Source of the DNA: Telluria mixta
GTDB lineage: Bacteria; Pseudomonadota; Gammaproteobacteria; Burkholderiales; Burkholderiaceae_D
NCBI RefSeq assembly: GCF_029223865.1
Contig: NZ_CP119520.1
Location: forward strand, 5,270,001 to 5,334,000
Direction: 5' to 3'
Length of the DNA: 64,000 bases
A program made the position numbers and the translations under genes. The notes below the pieces were generated by a model, which did no database searches, was not told the origin of the DNA, and saw only the letters and a program-made list of their open reading frames with translations. The number at the start of each line of letters is the position of its first letter. The first letter of the stretch is position 1. This document shows, piece by piece, positions 35,908 to 45,342 of this stretch.

Positions 35908-36804
35908 ATGTTGCGACATGTTTGCTACCTGCTCCTGCCGCTGGCGCTTCTCGGGAATCCCGTGCGCGCCGCGGTACCCAAGGTCTGCGACCTGCCGGGC
36001 GTGGATCTGCCGGCACCTGCGGCAGCGAACCGCGCTCCCGAAAGCTGGGGTTACGACGCGCAGACGCTCATGGTCCGCAACGTCAGTCGGCCTACGCTGA
36101 CGCCGGTCCTTCCGGCGCCCGGCACCGCCACGGGCGCGGCTGTCATCGTCGCCCCCGGAGGCGGTTTTTTCGGCCTCGCGATCGACAAGGAAGGCTGCCA
36201 GGTCGCGCGCTGGCTTGCCGCGCGTGGCGTTGCCGCGTTCGTCCTGAAATACCGGCTGAATGCGACGCCTGCCGACGAAAGCCAGTTCAAGGTGGAACTG
36301 GAGCGCGTGCTGCGAGGAGGGAAAGCCAGCTTCTCCCTGCCCGAGGATACGCCACCGGAAGCGGCAGCCGACGGCCTGGCTGCGTTGCGCCACGTGCGCC
36401 GTCACGCCGGCCAATACGGGATCGATGCCGCCCGCGTCGGCTTCATGGGATTTTCCGCGGGCGGCTTCCTGACACGCACGCTCGTCGCCAGGGGCGGCGA
36501 GGACGTGCCTGCCTTCGCCGCGCCGATCTACCCGAACATGGAACCGCTCGTCGTGCCCGGCAATGCACCGCCGATGTTCGTCGCGATCGGTCAACAGGAC
36601 TTCCTGTTGAAAGGCGCGCGCCTACCCCTGGTCGAAAGCTATCTGGCCGCCGGCAAGCCGATCGAATTACATCTGTTTTCGGATGACGAACACGGGTTCG
36701 GGATGGGCATCAAGGACAAGACCAGTGACGGCTGGCTCGACACGTTCTACCATTGGCTGGCCATGCGCGGCTTGCTCGCACAAGCACGCCCGGCGAGCCG
36801 ATAG
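35908..36804 (+). CDS. Secreted alpha/beta hydrolase (esterase/lipase-like)
   Basis: The product has 298 residues from the ATG at 35908, with GAGGAAA upstream. A signal peptide (MLRHVCYLLLPLALLGNPVRA) precedes the hydrolase fold. The oxyanion loop is VIVAPGGGFFG, the nucleophile serine is in VGFMGFSAGGFL (GxSxG), the acid is near GQQDFLL and the histidine is in DDEHGFGMG. It resembles the feruloyl/acetyl-xylan esterase-like hydrolases often found in xylan- or glycoside-use loci. It follows the TonB receptor by 39 nt and precedes GH1 and GH43 genes, so removing acyl groups from plant glycosides or xylan is the likely role. The exact ester is unknown. Confidence 0.85.
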   Translation: MLRHVCYLLLPLALLGNPVRAAVPKVCDLPGVDLPAPAAANRAPESWGYDAQTLMVRNVSRPTLTPVLPAPGTATGAAVIVAPGGGFFGLAIDKEGCQVARWLAARGVAAFVLKYRLNATPADESQFKVELERVLRGGKASFSLPEDTPPEAAADGLAALRHVRRHAGQYGIDAARVGFMGFSAGGFLTRTLVARGGEDVPAFAAPIYPNMEPLVVPGNAPPMFVAIGQQDFLLKGARLPLVESYLAAGKPIELHLFSDDEHGFGMGIKDKTSDGWLDTFYHWLAMRGLLAQARPASR

Positions 36805-36854
36805 TCGCATGCCCGAACCATCCGTTCCGATTCACTACAAATAAAGACTACCCT

Positions 36855-38258
36855 ATGCTAGATCGCCGAACTTTCCTTGGCGCCGTCGCAGCAGCGACCG
36901 CCGGCGCGGTAACTTCCGGCGCCGCGGGCGCGCAAGCCGTGCCCAGGCCACGCTTCCCGAAGGGCTTCCTGTGGGGCGCCGCAACGGCCGCCTACCAGGT
37001 CGAGGGCAACAACGTCGGCAGCGACGTCTGGGCGATGGAGCACGCCCGTCCGACCGTCTACATGGAACCGTCGGGCGATGCCGCCAACAGCTTCGCCCTC
37101 TGGCCAGTCGACATGGACCTGGTGAAGAGCCTGGGCCTGAACAGCTACCGCTTCAGCCTGGAGTGGGGGCGCATCGAACCGGCCAAGGGCGAGTTCTCGG
37201 TCGCCATGCTGGACCATTACAAGGCGATGATCGCCGGCTGCCGGGCCCGCGGCCTTGTGCCGGTGGTGACGTTCAACCACTTCACCACGCCGGTCTGGTT
37301 CGCGGCGCAGGGCGGGTGGTCGAATCCGGAGGCGCCCGCGCTGTTCGCCCGCTACTGCGAACGCGCCGCGCGCCATCTGGCGGCCGGCATCGGCTACGCG
37401 ACCACGCTGAACGAACCGAACCTGACGGGCGTGCTCGACCTCGTGCTGCCGGGCGACATCGGCAAGCGCCTGCTGGGCGACGACCGCACGATGCAGGAGG
37501 CGGCCGCGCGGGCGCATGGCGTGGCGCGCTTCCTGCCGGGTAATCCGCTGTACGTCGCCGATCCGCAGGTCGTGCAGAAGCACCTGCTGGCCGGCCACAA
37601 GGCGGGGTGCGATGCGATCAAGGCGGTGCGGCCGGACCTGCCGGTCGGCGTCAGCCTGGCGATCATCGACGACCAGGCCGCGGGCGAGAACAGCCTGCGC
37701 GGCGCGATGCGCGACAAGCTGTATCGCGCCTGGCTGGAAGCGGCGCGCGGCGACGACTTCATCGGCGTGCAGAACTACGAACGCACGATCTGGGACGACA
37801 AGGGCCGCCTGCCGGCGCCGAAAGGTGCGGAGACGAACGACGCGGGCGCGGAGATCTATCCGCCGTCCCTCGCCGACGTGGTCCGGTACGCGCACGAGGT
37901 CACGCGTGTGCCGGTGATGGTCACCGAGCACGGCGTGAACTCGGCCGACGACCGCAAGCGCCAGCGCCTGATCCCGGCGGCGCTCGCGGAACTCAAGCGC
38001 GCGATCGACGACGGTGTGCCGGTGCTCGGCTACATGCACTGGTCGCTGATCGACAACTACGAGTGGGTGTTCGGCTACGGGCCGCGCTTCGGCCTGTGTA
38101 CGCTGGACCGCACGACCTTCAAGCGTACGCCCAAGCCCAGCGCCGCGGTGCTGGGGCGATCGCGAAACGCAATTCGCTCTGAACGCTGTATCCTGACTCG
38201 CGCAGCGCCGGCCCGGAATGCCGGCGCTTTTTTTTACCTCCTTTCATTATCACGATGA
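36855..38258 (+). CDS. GH1 family beta-glucosidase, 3' end frameshifted (natural stop probably 38182)
   Basis: The open frame gives 467 residues, starting MLDRRTFLGAVAAATAGAVT, a Tat-like signal. GH1 hallmarks are FPKGFLWGAATAAYQVEGNN, the acid/base glutamate in ATTLNEPNLTG and the nucleophile glutamate in VMVTEHGVNSADD, where the usual TENG is TEHG. A conserved MHWSLIDNYEWVFGYGPRFG follows. After KPSAAVLG the frame turns to Arg-rich sequence that reads through a terminator hairpin. With one more G in GGGG (38153-38156) it would end AVLGAIAKRNSL at 38182, just before that terminator. Catalytic parts precede the break, so an active enzyme with an altered tail is possible. It should split beta-glucosides in the periplasm. 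Confidence 0.88.
   Translation: MLDRRTFLGAVAAATAGAVTSGAAGAQAVPRPRFPKGFLWGAATAAYQVEGNNVGSDVWAMEHARPTVYMEPSGDAANSFALWPVDMDLVKSLGLNSYRFSLEWGRIEPAKGEFSVAMLDHYKAMIAGCRARGLVPVVTFNHFTTPVWFAAQGGWSNPEAPALFARYCERAARHLAAGIGYATTLNEPNLTGVLDLVLPGDIGKRLLGDDRTMQEAAARAHGVARFLPGNPLYVADPQVVQKHLLAGHKAGCDAIKAVRPDLPVGVSLAIIDDQAAGENSLRGAMRDKLYRAWLEAARGDDFIGVQNYERTIWDDKGRLPAPKGAETNDAGAEIYPPSLADVVRYAHEVTRVPVMVTEHGVNSADDRKRQRLIPAALAELKRAIDDGVPVLGYMHWSLIDNYEWVFGYGPRFGLCTLDRTTFKRTPKPSAAVLGRSRNAIRSERCILTRAAPARNAGAFFYLLSLSR
38204..38235 (+). terminator. Rho-independent terminator after the GH1 gene
   Basis: AGCGCCGGC (38204-38212) pairs perfectly with GCCGGCGCT (38220-38228) around a 7-nt loop, followed by eight T. It lies just past the predicted repaired stop of GH1 (38182) and inside the frameshifted open frame, which supports the shorter GH1 end. 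Confidence 0.9.
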
Positions 38259-39874
38259 TGACAATATCTAGACACACCGCCGGCGAGCTCGCGAAGCTCG
38301 TCCTCGCCGCGTCCCTGTGCACTGCCACAATGGCCGGCGCGCAGGTCACCTACCAGAACCCCGTGCTGCCGGGCTTCTATTCCGACCCCAGCGTCTGCCG
38401 GGCCGGCAAGGACTACTACATGGTCCACAGCAGCTTCGGCTATTTCCCGGGCGTGCCCATCTTCCACAGCACGAACCTCGTCAACTGGGAACAGATCGGC
38501 CACGTGCTGACGCGGCCGGAGCAGGTCCCGCTGCAGAAATCGGGCGTCACGCTCGGCATCTTCGCGCCGACCTTGCGCTGCCATGACGGCGTGTACTACA
38601 TGATCACGACGAACATCACGGACAAGGGGAATTTCTATGTGACCGCCACCGACCCGCGCGGGCCTTGGTCCGACCCCGTCTGGATCGACATGCCGGGCAT
38701 CGACCCCAGCCTGTTCTTCGACGACGACGGCAAGGTGTACGTGACGTCGACCGTGAACTGGGGACCGAATATCCACGAGGGCATCCACCTGGCGCAGATC
38801 GACATCCAAACCGGCAAGCTGCTGACGACCCCGAGGAACGTGTGGGCCGGCACCGGCGGCCGCTATCCCGAGGGACCCCACCTGTACAAGAAGGACGGCT
38901 GGTACTACCTGATGATCGCGGAAGGCGGCACGCAGTTCGGCCACAAGGAAACCATCGCGCGCAGCCGCCGCATCGACGGCCCCTACATGGGTGATCCGGG
39001 CAATCCCATCATGACCCATGCCGACATGAATGCGGAGACCAGCGCCATCCAGGGCCTCGGGCACGGCGACCTGGTGCAGACGCAGGACGGGGCATGGTTC
39101 ATGGTGGCGCACGCGTTCCGCCAGCACGACGACCACCAGATCCTCGGCCGCGAGACCTTCCTCGCGCCGGTCCGCTGGGACAAGGACGCCTGGCCCGTCG
39201 TCAACGGCAACGGCACGGTGAGCGAGCGGATGGAAGCGCCTTCATTGCCGGGACCCGTCCTGAAGCAGGTTGCGCCGCGTGCCGAGGACTTTTCCGGCAA
39301 GCGCCTCGGCTACGAGTGGAACTACCTGCACAACCCGCGTACCGACCGCTATTCGCTGGCGGAACGGCCCGGCCACCTGCGCCTGCACGGTACGGGCGCC
39401 ACGCTGGCCGACGTCGACGGCGTGACGTTCGTAGGGCGCCGCCAGCAGCATTTCGATTTTGAAGCCGGTACCACGCTCGACTTCGCGCCGGGCGCCGACG
39501 GCGAGGAGGCCGGTCTCACGCTGTTCAAGGACGACAGGCACCACTATGTGCTGGCCGTGACGCGCCAGGGCGGGCAGCGGGTGGCCGTGCTGCGCATCCG
39601 GCTGGGGCTGATCGGTACGGTACTGCGAACGGTGGCGCTGGCAAATGGGCCCGTCAGCTTGCGCGTTGGCGGCAACAAGGACCGGTACACGTTCGCGGTT
39701 CGCCAGGGCAGCGGCGCCTGGACCGGCATAGGCGAGGCGGATACGCGCTACCTGAGTTCGGTCACGGCGGGCGGCTTCACTGGCGTCTACATCGGCCTCT
39801 ATGCCACTACGAACGGCAAGGCGGACATGGCGCCGGCCGACTTCGACGGGTTCGCATACCGTCCGGCGCCTTGA
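38255..39874 (+). CDS. GH43 family glycosidase (beta-xylosidase/alpha-arabinofuranosidase) with C-terminal beta-sandwich
   Basis: The product has 539 residues. A signal peptide ends at TATMAGAQ. The five-bladed propeller has the catalytic base in PGFYSDPSVCRAGKDYY, the pKa-modulating aspartate in MPGIDPSLFFDDDGKVYVTS and the acid glutamate in GRYPEGPHLYKKDGWYYL. From about residue 340 a concanavalin-like domain (DFSGKRLGYEWNYLHNPRTD... FDFEAGTTLDFAPGADGEEA) is typical of GH43 xylosidases. No ribosome site is visible; the sequence before the ATG is ACCTCCTTTC, the complement of one. It begins 19 nt after a terminator, so expression must rely on read-through or its own promoter. It ends 12 nt from a convergent MFS gene. 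Confidence 0.9.
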   Translation: MMTISRHTAGELAKLVLAASLCTATMAGAQVTYQNPVLPGFYSDPSVCRAGKDYYMVHSSFGYFPGVPIFHSTNLVNWEQIGHVLTRPEQVPLQKSGVTLGIFAPTLRCHDGVYYMITTNITDKGNFYVTATDPRGPWSDPVWIDMPGIDPSLFFDDDGKVYVTSTVNWGPNIHEGIHLAQIDIQTGKLLTTPRNVWAGTGGRYPEGPHLYKKDGWYYLMIAEGGTQFGHKETIARSRRIDGPYMGDPGNPIMTHADMNAETSAIQGLGHGDLVQTQDGAWFMVAHAFRQHDDHQILGRETFLAPVRWDKDAWPVVNGNGTVSERMEAPSLPGPVLKQVAPRAEDFSGKRLGYEWNYLHNPRTDRYSLAERPGHLRLHGTGATLADVDGVTFVGRRQQHFDFEAGTTLDFAPGADGEEAGLTLFKDDRHHYVLAVTRQGGQRVAVLRIRLGLIGTVLRTVALANGPVSLRVGGNKDRYTFAVRQGSGAWTGIGEADTRYLSSVTAGGFTGVYIGLYATTNGKADMAPADFDGFAYRPAP

Positions 39875-39886
39875 AGTTTTCCTGAG

Positions 39887-41356
39887 TCAGACCGGGCGCT
39901 CCGCCCGGCTGCGCGCCAGGCTGACGCACACGACCGCACCGCCGACCAGCAGCCCGGCGAACAGCGGCAGCACGGCCCGATAGGCGGCCACGTAGTCGTA
40001 GGCGCGGCCGAGGTCGACGGCCGGTCCGCCATGGAAGAACAGTAGCCCCGCCAAGGCCACGCCGAGCGCGCCCGCCAGTTGCTGGACGGCGCTCAGCAGG
40101 CCGGAAGCCGCGCCGGCTTCCGCCAGCGGTACGTCGGCGAGGGTCGCGTTCGACAGCGGCGGTCCGACGAGGCCCAGGCCGACACCCATCGCCAGCTGGC
40201 CCAGCACCAGCGCCCACAGCGGCAGCGCCGGCTGGCCGATCGCCCAGCCGATCAGGAGCACGCTGGCCAGCTGCGCGGCGGCGCCGGGCAGCAGCGCGTA
40301 CACCCCGAGGCGACGGTGCAGCAAGGGGCCGAGCAGGCTGATGCCGAGCATGGCCCCGAACGCGATCGGCGCGCAGGCATAGGCCATCTGCGACGCCGAC
40401 AGCCCTCGACCACCTTGCAGCACGAAGGTCATCACCAGCAGATAGCCCGGCACGACGGGTTGCAGGCACAGCCCGCACAGCAGGCCGAGTGCGACCCGGC
40501 GCCTCTTGAGGAGCGCGGGCGGCACCAGCGCGTGGCCGTGCCGGCGTTCGCGCCAGCCCAGGTAGCGCCACGTAAGCCAGGCGAGGGGCAGGGCGGCGGC
40601 GAGCGTGGCGGCCGCCCACAGCGGCCAGCCGCGGGCCGGGCCTTCGATCAGCGGCAGCAGGATCGCGAACAGCAGCAGCACCGACAGCAAGGCGCCTTTC
40701 AGGTCCAGCGCGACCGGGTGGAGGCCGCGTCCTTTCGGCAGCAGCAGGAGGCCCGCCGCCAGGCTGGCCGCGCCTACCGGCAGATTGATCAGGAACGCGA
40801 GGCGCCAGCCCAGGCCAAACCAGTCGGCGTCGATCAGCAGCCCGCCGACGATCGGCCCGAGCGCGGCCGAGATCCCGCCCAGGAAGCCGAACACGGCGTA
40901 CACGCGGTAGCGCAGATCGGGTGGATACATCACCTGCACGAGCGCCATCACCTGCGGCACCATGAGTGCCGCGCTGGCGCCCTGCAGCAGGCGGCCCGCT
41001 TCGAGCACGCCGACGCTGGGCGCCAGTCCGCACAGCAAGGACGTCAGCGTGAACAGCGCGACGCCGAGCAGGAACATGCGGCGGTAGCCGTGGCTGTCGC
41101 CCATGCGGCCGCCGAGGATCAGCAGCACGGCGAAGGCGACCGAATAGCCCGCGATCACCCATTCCAGCGCGGCCGTGCTGGCCGAGAGGCTGTGGCCGAT
41201 CGACGGGACGGCGACGTTGACGATGGTGGTGTCGAGGAGGTCCATCACGAAGGCGCAGGCGACGGCGATCAGGGCGGCGGTGCGGCGGCGTGGACTGAAG
41301 CCGGCGGCGGCCGCGAACGCGGATTCGTGGGAGGCGGCGGAAGGGGAAACGTTCAT
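39887..41356 (-). CDS. DHA2-type (14-helix) MFS transporter
   Basis: The product has 489 residues with about 14 membrane helices. DHA2 features are VMDLLDTTIVNVAVPSIGHS in helix 1, LGGRMGDSHGYRRMFL as the loop 2-3 motif and GPIVGGLLIDADWFGLGWRL (motif C-like). This group mostly exports drugs or small aromatics by proton antiport. It is the last gene of the minus-strand unit lacI-lysR-GH3-MFS, 22 nt after GH3. A role in exporting a toxic aglycone or importing a glycoside are both possible. Confidence 0.88.
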   Translation of the reverse strand: MNVSPSAASHESAFAAAAGFSPRRRTAALIAVACAFVMDLLDTTIVNVAVPSIGHSLSASTAALEWVIAGYSVAFAVLLILGGRMGDSHGYRRMFLLGVALFTLTSLLCGLAPSVGVLEAGRLLQGASAALMVPQVMALVQVMYPPDLRYRVYAVFGFLGGISAALGPIVGGLLIDADWFGLGWRLAFLINLPVGAASLAAGLLLLPKGRGLHPVALDLKGALLSVLLLFAILLPLIEGPARGWPLWAAATLAAALPLAWLTWRYLGWRERRHGHALVPPALLKRRRVALGLLCGLCLQPVVPGYLLVMTFVLQGGRGLSASQMAYACAPIAFGAMLGISLLGPLLHRRLGVYALLPGAAAQLASVLLIGWAIGQPALPLWALVLGQLAMGVGLGLVGPPLSNATLADVPLAEAGAASGLLSAVQQLAGALGVALAGLLFFHGGPAVDLGRAYDYVAAYRAVLPLFAGLLVGGAVVCVSLARSRAERPV

Positions 41357-41378
41357 CGGTTATCTAGGTGAAAAGTGA

Positions 41379-43352
41379 TCAGTACGACAGTCCGAAGCCG
41401 AACGGGAACAGCGGCGCGTCGCTGTCGTGCGGCAGGTCGGGACGCTGGCGCGCCACGGCGGCCATGGACGACGGGAGTTCGAGGGGCAGGCGGCCCCGCG
41501 GGTTGGCCTTGCCGGTCAGGACGTCGAGCAGGGCTTCGTCGCTGACGCCGAAGTTGGCCAGCACGGCGCCGGCCTTGTCGACGACATTCGTCAGGATCGC
41601 GGCACGCTCGAGATTGACGGTGACGACGGTCGGGACGTGGGCCGCCGCGCGCTGGATGGCGTCGTAGTCGGGATTGCCGTCGGCATAGGCCAGCGTGCCC
41701 TCGTGCTGCAGCAGCCCGAAGATGTAACGCGGGTGCAGCATCTCGGACGGCGTGGCGGCGCGCACGATCGCGAGGTCGGCCTGTTCCGGCGTCGCCACGA
41801 CCGTGAAACCGTAGCGCGCCGCGACGGCGGGCGCGACGCCGTGCAGCCAGACCTTGCGCCCATTGCCCGCCAGCGGCAGCAGCTTGCCCTTGTTCTGCAG
41901 CAGGATCAGCGACCGGCGTTGCGCATCCAGGCCCTGGGCGCGGAACCCGGGGCTGCCGACCACCGTGCCGGCGCGGGCCTCGTCCACGAACGGATGCTCG
42001 AACAGGCCCTGCTCGAATTTCTGCCGCAGGATGCGGGCGACCGACGCGTCGATCCGCGCGACGGGCAGCTCGCTCGCGCGCACGGCGTCGACGAGGTACG
42101 AAGACTCCTCGGTGCCGCCGAACTGGTCGACGCCGGCGGCGACTGCTTTCACGAAGCGTGCGCGCTTGCCCAAGTGTTCGACACCCCACGGCGTGCCGAA
42201 TTGCGGGAAAAAGGCGAGCGGTGTGACGCCGTCGGGTGCGCCGTCGGCGCACGGGCCGGCGCAATCGGCGGTGATCGCCCAGTCGCTGAGTACCACGCCC
42301 TCGAACCCTTTTCGTTCGCGCAGCAGGTCGGTCAGCAGCGCGCGGCTGTAGCCGCCGCCGACCGGGTCGAGCGCGAGGTTGGGCATGACACCGCCGGCGT
42401 CGACCCGGCCGTCCGGCATCGAATAGGTCGGCATCACGCTCGCCACGCGCGCCTTGAACGCGCCGTCGAACGGCAGCAGGTGGTAGGCGAAGTTCGCGCC
42501 GGGGAAGGTCATGAACTTGCCGTACGGGTTGTGGCTGTCCCACCCGTCCTTCGCCGCGCCGTAGCCGGCCCAGTGCTTGACGACGGCGACGACGCTGCCG
42601 TCGTGGAGACCCGTCGCGCCATCCTGCAGGCCCGCGACGCTGGCCTCCACGTGCCGCATTGCGATCGCGGCATCCTCGCCGAAGGTCGAGAACACGCGCG
42701 GCCAGCGCGGTTCGCTCGCCAGGTCCGCTTGCGGCGACAGCGCGACGGTGAAGCCGGTGGCCAGGTACTCCTGGCGCACGACGTCGGCGAAGCGGCGGGT
42801 CAGCGCCGGATCGTCGATCGCCGCCAGGCCGAGCGGTTCTGGCCATTGGGAAAACCCGGCGGCGGCGACGCTTTGCCCGACCGTGTACTGGAAATGGTTG
42901 CGCGGGTCGGTGCTGAGCGACACCGGGATGGCGAGGCGCGATTCTTCCGCGAGCGCTTGCAGGCGGTTGTGGTCGGCCGCGAGCGTGCCGGCGTCGCCAT
43001 GCTGGCGGCTGACGAAGGCGTTGACGTGGCGTTCCAGCACCAGCGGGCGCGCCGCGGCGAGGTCGGCCCGGCCGCCGTCGGCGCTGACGGGCAGGTTCCC
43101 GTGCATCATGACGCCGGCCTTTTCCTCCAGCGTCAGCGCGGCCACGAGCGCGTCGGCCCGGGTGCGCGCGGGCAGCCGCCAGTCCTCGTACGTGTCGAGC
43201 TTTCCATTGCGGTTCAAGTCGCGGAATTGCAGGCCGTCCACCTGGATGAGCGGGACGGTACGGGTGGTCAGCGGGGGCTGGGCAGCCGCGGTCGCGGCGA
43301 CGATGGCCGTGACGGTGCCTGCCGCGAGGCGCGGCAACAATGGGTAGCGCAT
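41379..43352 (-). CDS. Secreted GH3 family beta-glucosidase
   Basis: The protein has 657 residues. A signal peptide (RLAAGTVTAIVAATAAAQPP) leads into DVDG-like text with an EF-hand-like stretch (LNRNGKLDTYEDW). GH3 features include VAVVKHWAGYGAAKDGWDSH and the nucleophile aspartate in FEGVVLSDWAITADCAG. The second domain (RSLILLQNKGKLLPL) and the usual C-terminal PLFPFGFGLSY are present. It should release terminal glucose or xylose from plant glycosides in the periplasm. It starts 16 nt after the LysR gene and is followed 22 nt later by an MFS gene. Confidence 0.92.
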   Translation of the reverse strand: MRYPLLPRLAAGTVTAIVAATAAAQPPLTTRTVPLIQVDGLQFRDLNRNGKLDTYEDWRLPARTRADALVAALTLEEKAGVMMHGNLPVSADGGRADLAAARPLVLERHVNAFVSRQHGDAGTLAADHNRLQALAEESRLAIPVSLSTDPRNHFQYTVGQSVAAAGFSQWPEPLGLAAIDDPALTRRFADVVRQEYLATGFTVALSPQADLASEPRWPRVFSTFGEDAAIAMRHVEASVAGLQDGATGLHDGSVVAVVKHWAGYGAAKDGWDSHNPYGKFMTFPGANFAYHLLPFDGAFKARVASVMPTYSMPDGRVDAGGVMPNLALDPVGGGYSRALLTDLLRERKGFEGVVLSDWAITADCAGPCADGAPDGVTPLAFFPQFGTPWGVEHLGKRARFVKAVAAGVDQFGGTEESSYLVDAVRASELPVARIDASVARILRQKFEQGLFEHPFVDEARAGTVVGSPGFRAQGLDAQRRSLILLQNKGKLLPLAGNGRKVWLHGVAPAVAARYGFTVVATPEQADLAIVRAATPSEMLHPRYIFGLLQHEGTLAYADGNPDYDAIQRAAAHVPTVVTVNLERAAILTNVVDKAGAVLANFGVSDEALLDVLTGKANPRGRLPLELPSSMAAVARQRPDLPHDSDAPLFPFGFGLSY

Positions 43353-43368
43353 GTTGTCTCCTGAGTGT

Positions 43369-44277
43369 CTAGATGCGCGCGGCGACGTCGATCAGGCGCT
43401 GGCGCAACCAGAGGGTGGCGGCATCGTTGTTCTTGTATTTGTGCCACTGCAGCGTCTGCACCAGACGCGGGATCTTCAGCGGCGGTTCCCACAGCCGCAC
43501 GGGCAGGTAGGTCTGCGCGCGTTCGGCGATGCGGCGGTGCACGGTGGCGATGCGGTCGGTGCCGATCACCATGGCGGGCAGGGCGGCCATCGACGGCGCC
43601 GTCACTTCCACGCGCCGGGTCAGTTCGAAACTGTCCATGAACCAGCTGTCGAAGGTCGTGCTCTGGCGCTCGCCGGAGAAATTCGCGGTCACGTGGCCGC
43701 TGCTCAGGAAGTCGTCGAGCAGCAGGCGCTCGCGCACGCGGGTATTACCTTCCCAGGTGACGCACACGTAGTCTTCTTCGAACAGCGCGACCGACGGATG
43801 GTTCTTCGACAGGAATTGCGACGGGATGATGAGGAAGTCGGCCTTGCCCTGTTCCAGCACCTCGTCCGGCCGGTCGTTCTGCGTGCGGATGTGGATGCGC
43901 AGGCCCGGCGCTTCCTTGAACAGCGTTTCGAGCAGCGGCGGGATCAGCACCGTCATCGTGAAATCCGACGCCAGCAGGGTGAAGTCGCGGCTCTCGCTGG
44001 CCGGGTCGAATTCCGGCTGGGCGGCGATGGTCGAGTCGATCCGCATCAGCACTTCGCGCACGGGCTCGATCAGGGATTCGGCGCGGGGCGTGAGCAGCAG
44101 CTGGCGGCCGGAACTCACCAGCAGCTCGTCCTCGAAATAATCGCGCAGGCGCGACAGCGCGTTGCTGGTGGCCGGCTGGCTCAGGTGGATCTTCTCGGCG
44201 GCGCGGCTGATGCTGCGTTCGGTGAGCAGGGCATTCAGGACCACCAGCAGGTTCAGGTCCAGTTTATTGAAGCGCAT
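43369..44277 (-). CDS. LysR-family transcriptional regulator (NodD-like)
   Basis: The protein has 302 residues, family-normal, beginning MRFNKLDLNLLVVLNALLTE. The helix-turn-helix is RSISRAAEKIHLSQPATSNALSRLRDYF, then the LTTR ligand domain. Its N-terminus and overall layout match NodD/NahR-type members, which respond to flavonoids or other aromatics, and the second LysR at 29081. It is co-transcribed after a LacI-type gene (11 nt) and before a GH3 gene. It is a good candidate for recognising the TGGAT-N16-ATC element found upstream of three catabolic units; this is inference. Confidence 0.9.
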   Translation of the reverse strand: MRFNKLDLNLLVVLNALLTERSISRAAEKIHLSQPATSNALSRLRDYFEDELLVSSGRQLLLTPRAESLIEPVREVLMRIDSTIAAQPEFDPASESRDFTLLASDFTMTVLIPPLLETLFKEAPGLRIHIRTQNDRPDEVLEQGKADFLIIPSQFLSKNHPSVALFEEDYVCVTWEGNTRVRERLLLDDFLSSGHVTANFSGERQSTTFDSWFMDSFELTRRVEVTAPSMAALPAMVIGTDRIATVHRRIAERAQTYLPVRLWEPPLKIPRLVQTLQWHKYKNNDAATLWLRQRLIDVAARI

Positions 44278-44288
44278 TCATTCTCCTG

Positions 44289-45317
44289 TCAGGCCGACTC
44301 GCGCACGACCAGCGCATGCTGGAGCGTCAACGAGCGGGGATGGCCGCCGGCGAGGCGTTCGAGCAGCAGCCTGGCGGCCGCGGCGCCGAGCTCGAACATC
44401 GGCTGCGCGATCGTCGTCAGGGCCGGTTCGAACACCTGGGCCAGCGGGATATTGTCGAAGCCGACCACGGCGATGTCGTCCGGCACCCGGCGGCCCGCGC
44501 GGCGGAAGGCCTTGATGGCGCCGATCGCGAGCGTGTCGGACACCGCGAACACCGCGGTCGGCGGCGATTCCAGTGCCAGCAGCGCGCCGGCGGCTTCCAT
44601 GCCCAGGCTGTAGTCGGTACCGCGCGCGACGCGCACCAGTTGCGCGTCGAGCGGAATGCCCGCGCGCTTGAGGGCGGCCTCGTAGCCCGCGTGGCGCTGG
44701 CGTGCCCACACATAGGACTCGTCGGCGCCCAGCAGGGCGATACGGCGGTGGCCGCGGTTGATCAGGTATTGCACGGCGTCGAGCGCCGCCTGGCCGTGGT
44801 CGATGCTCGCATGCGGCATGCCGCCGTCCTCGACGAATTCCGAACACGCCACCCACGGCAGGTCGGGCATGTCCCGGATCGCGGGCTGCAGGTCGTGCAG
44901 GCTGGCCAGGCTGATGACGCCGTCGACCAGGCGGCTGTACAGCGCGTCCGGCGCGCCCGTGTCGGGGGCGAGCGCGTCAGGCGCCCCGGCCAGCACGATG
45001 TTGTAGCCGTGGCGCCGGACGACCGAGGCCACGCCCTTGACGGTCTCCGAGTAGAACGGATTGGCGAAATCGGGCACCAGGACGAGCAACAGCCGGCTTT
45101 CTCCCCGCGTCAGGCTGCGTGCGAACGCATTGGCACGGTAGCCGAGCGCCGCGACCGCCGCCTCGACGCGTTCGCGGGTGTCGGCGCTCACCGGCTTGCT
45201 TGCATTGATGACGCGCGACACGGTGGCGATCGACACGCCGGCCTGCTCGGCGACCGCGCTGATCGAAATGGCCTTGCCGTTGGAGGGGAGCGCCGCTAGG
45301 GGGCGTTTCTCGGACAT
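44289..45317 (-). CDS. LacI-family transcriptional regulator
   Basis: The product has 342 residues. The helix-turn-helix and hinge are ISISAVAEQAGVSIATVSRVINASKPVSADTRERVEAAVAALGYRANAFA, followed by a sugar-binding domain (RLLLVLVPDFANPFYSETVK). A perfect 14-bp palindrome typical of LacI operators lies 26 bp upstream of its start, so it is probably autoregulated. It heads the minus-strand unit with lysR, GH3 and MFS and is divergent from the MFS/C-glycoside operon at 45546. A sugar released by these glycosidases is the likely inducer. Confidence 0.93.
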   Translation of the reverse strand: MSEKRPLAALPSNGKAISISAVAEQAGVSIATVSRVINASKPVSADTRERVEAAVAALGYRANAFARSLTRGESRLLLVLVPDFANPFYSETVKGVASVVRRHGYNIVLAGAPDALAPDTGAPDALYSRLVDGVISLASLHDLQPAIRDMPDLPWVACSEFVEDGGMPHASIDHGQAALDAVQYLINRGHRRIALLGADESYVWARQRHAGYEAALKRAGIPLDAQLVRVARGTDYSLGMEAAGALLALESPPTAVFAVSDTLAIGAIKAFRRAGRRVPDDIAVVGFDNIPLAQVFEPALTTIAQPMFELGAAAARLLLERLAGGHPRSLTLQHALVVRESA

Positions 45318-45342
45318 GCGATGTTCTTTTATAAAGTGTTTG

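Noticed and set aside
41427..43364. A 645-aa open frame antisense to the GH3 gene
   Set aside because: No domain, signal or ribosome site; the GH3 enzyme on the other strand is complete.
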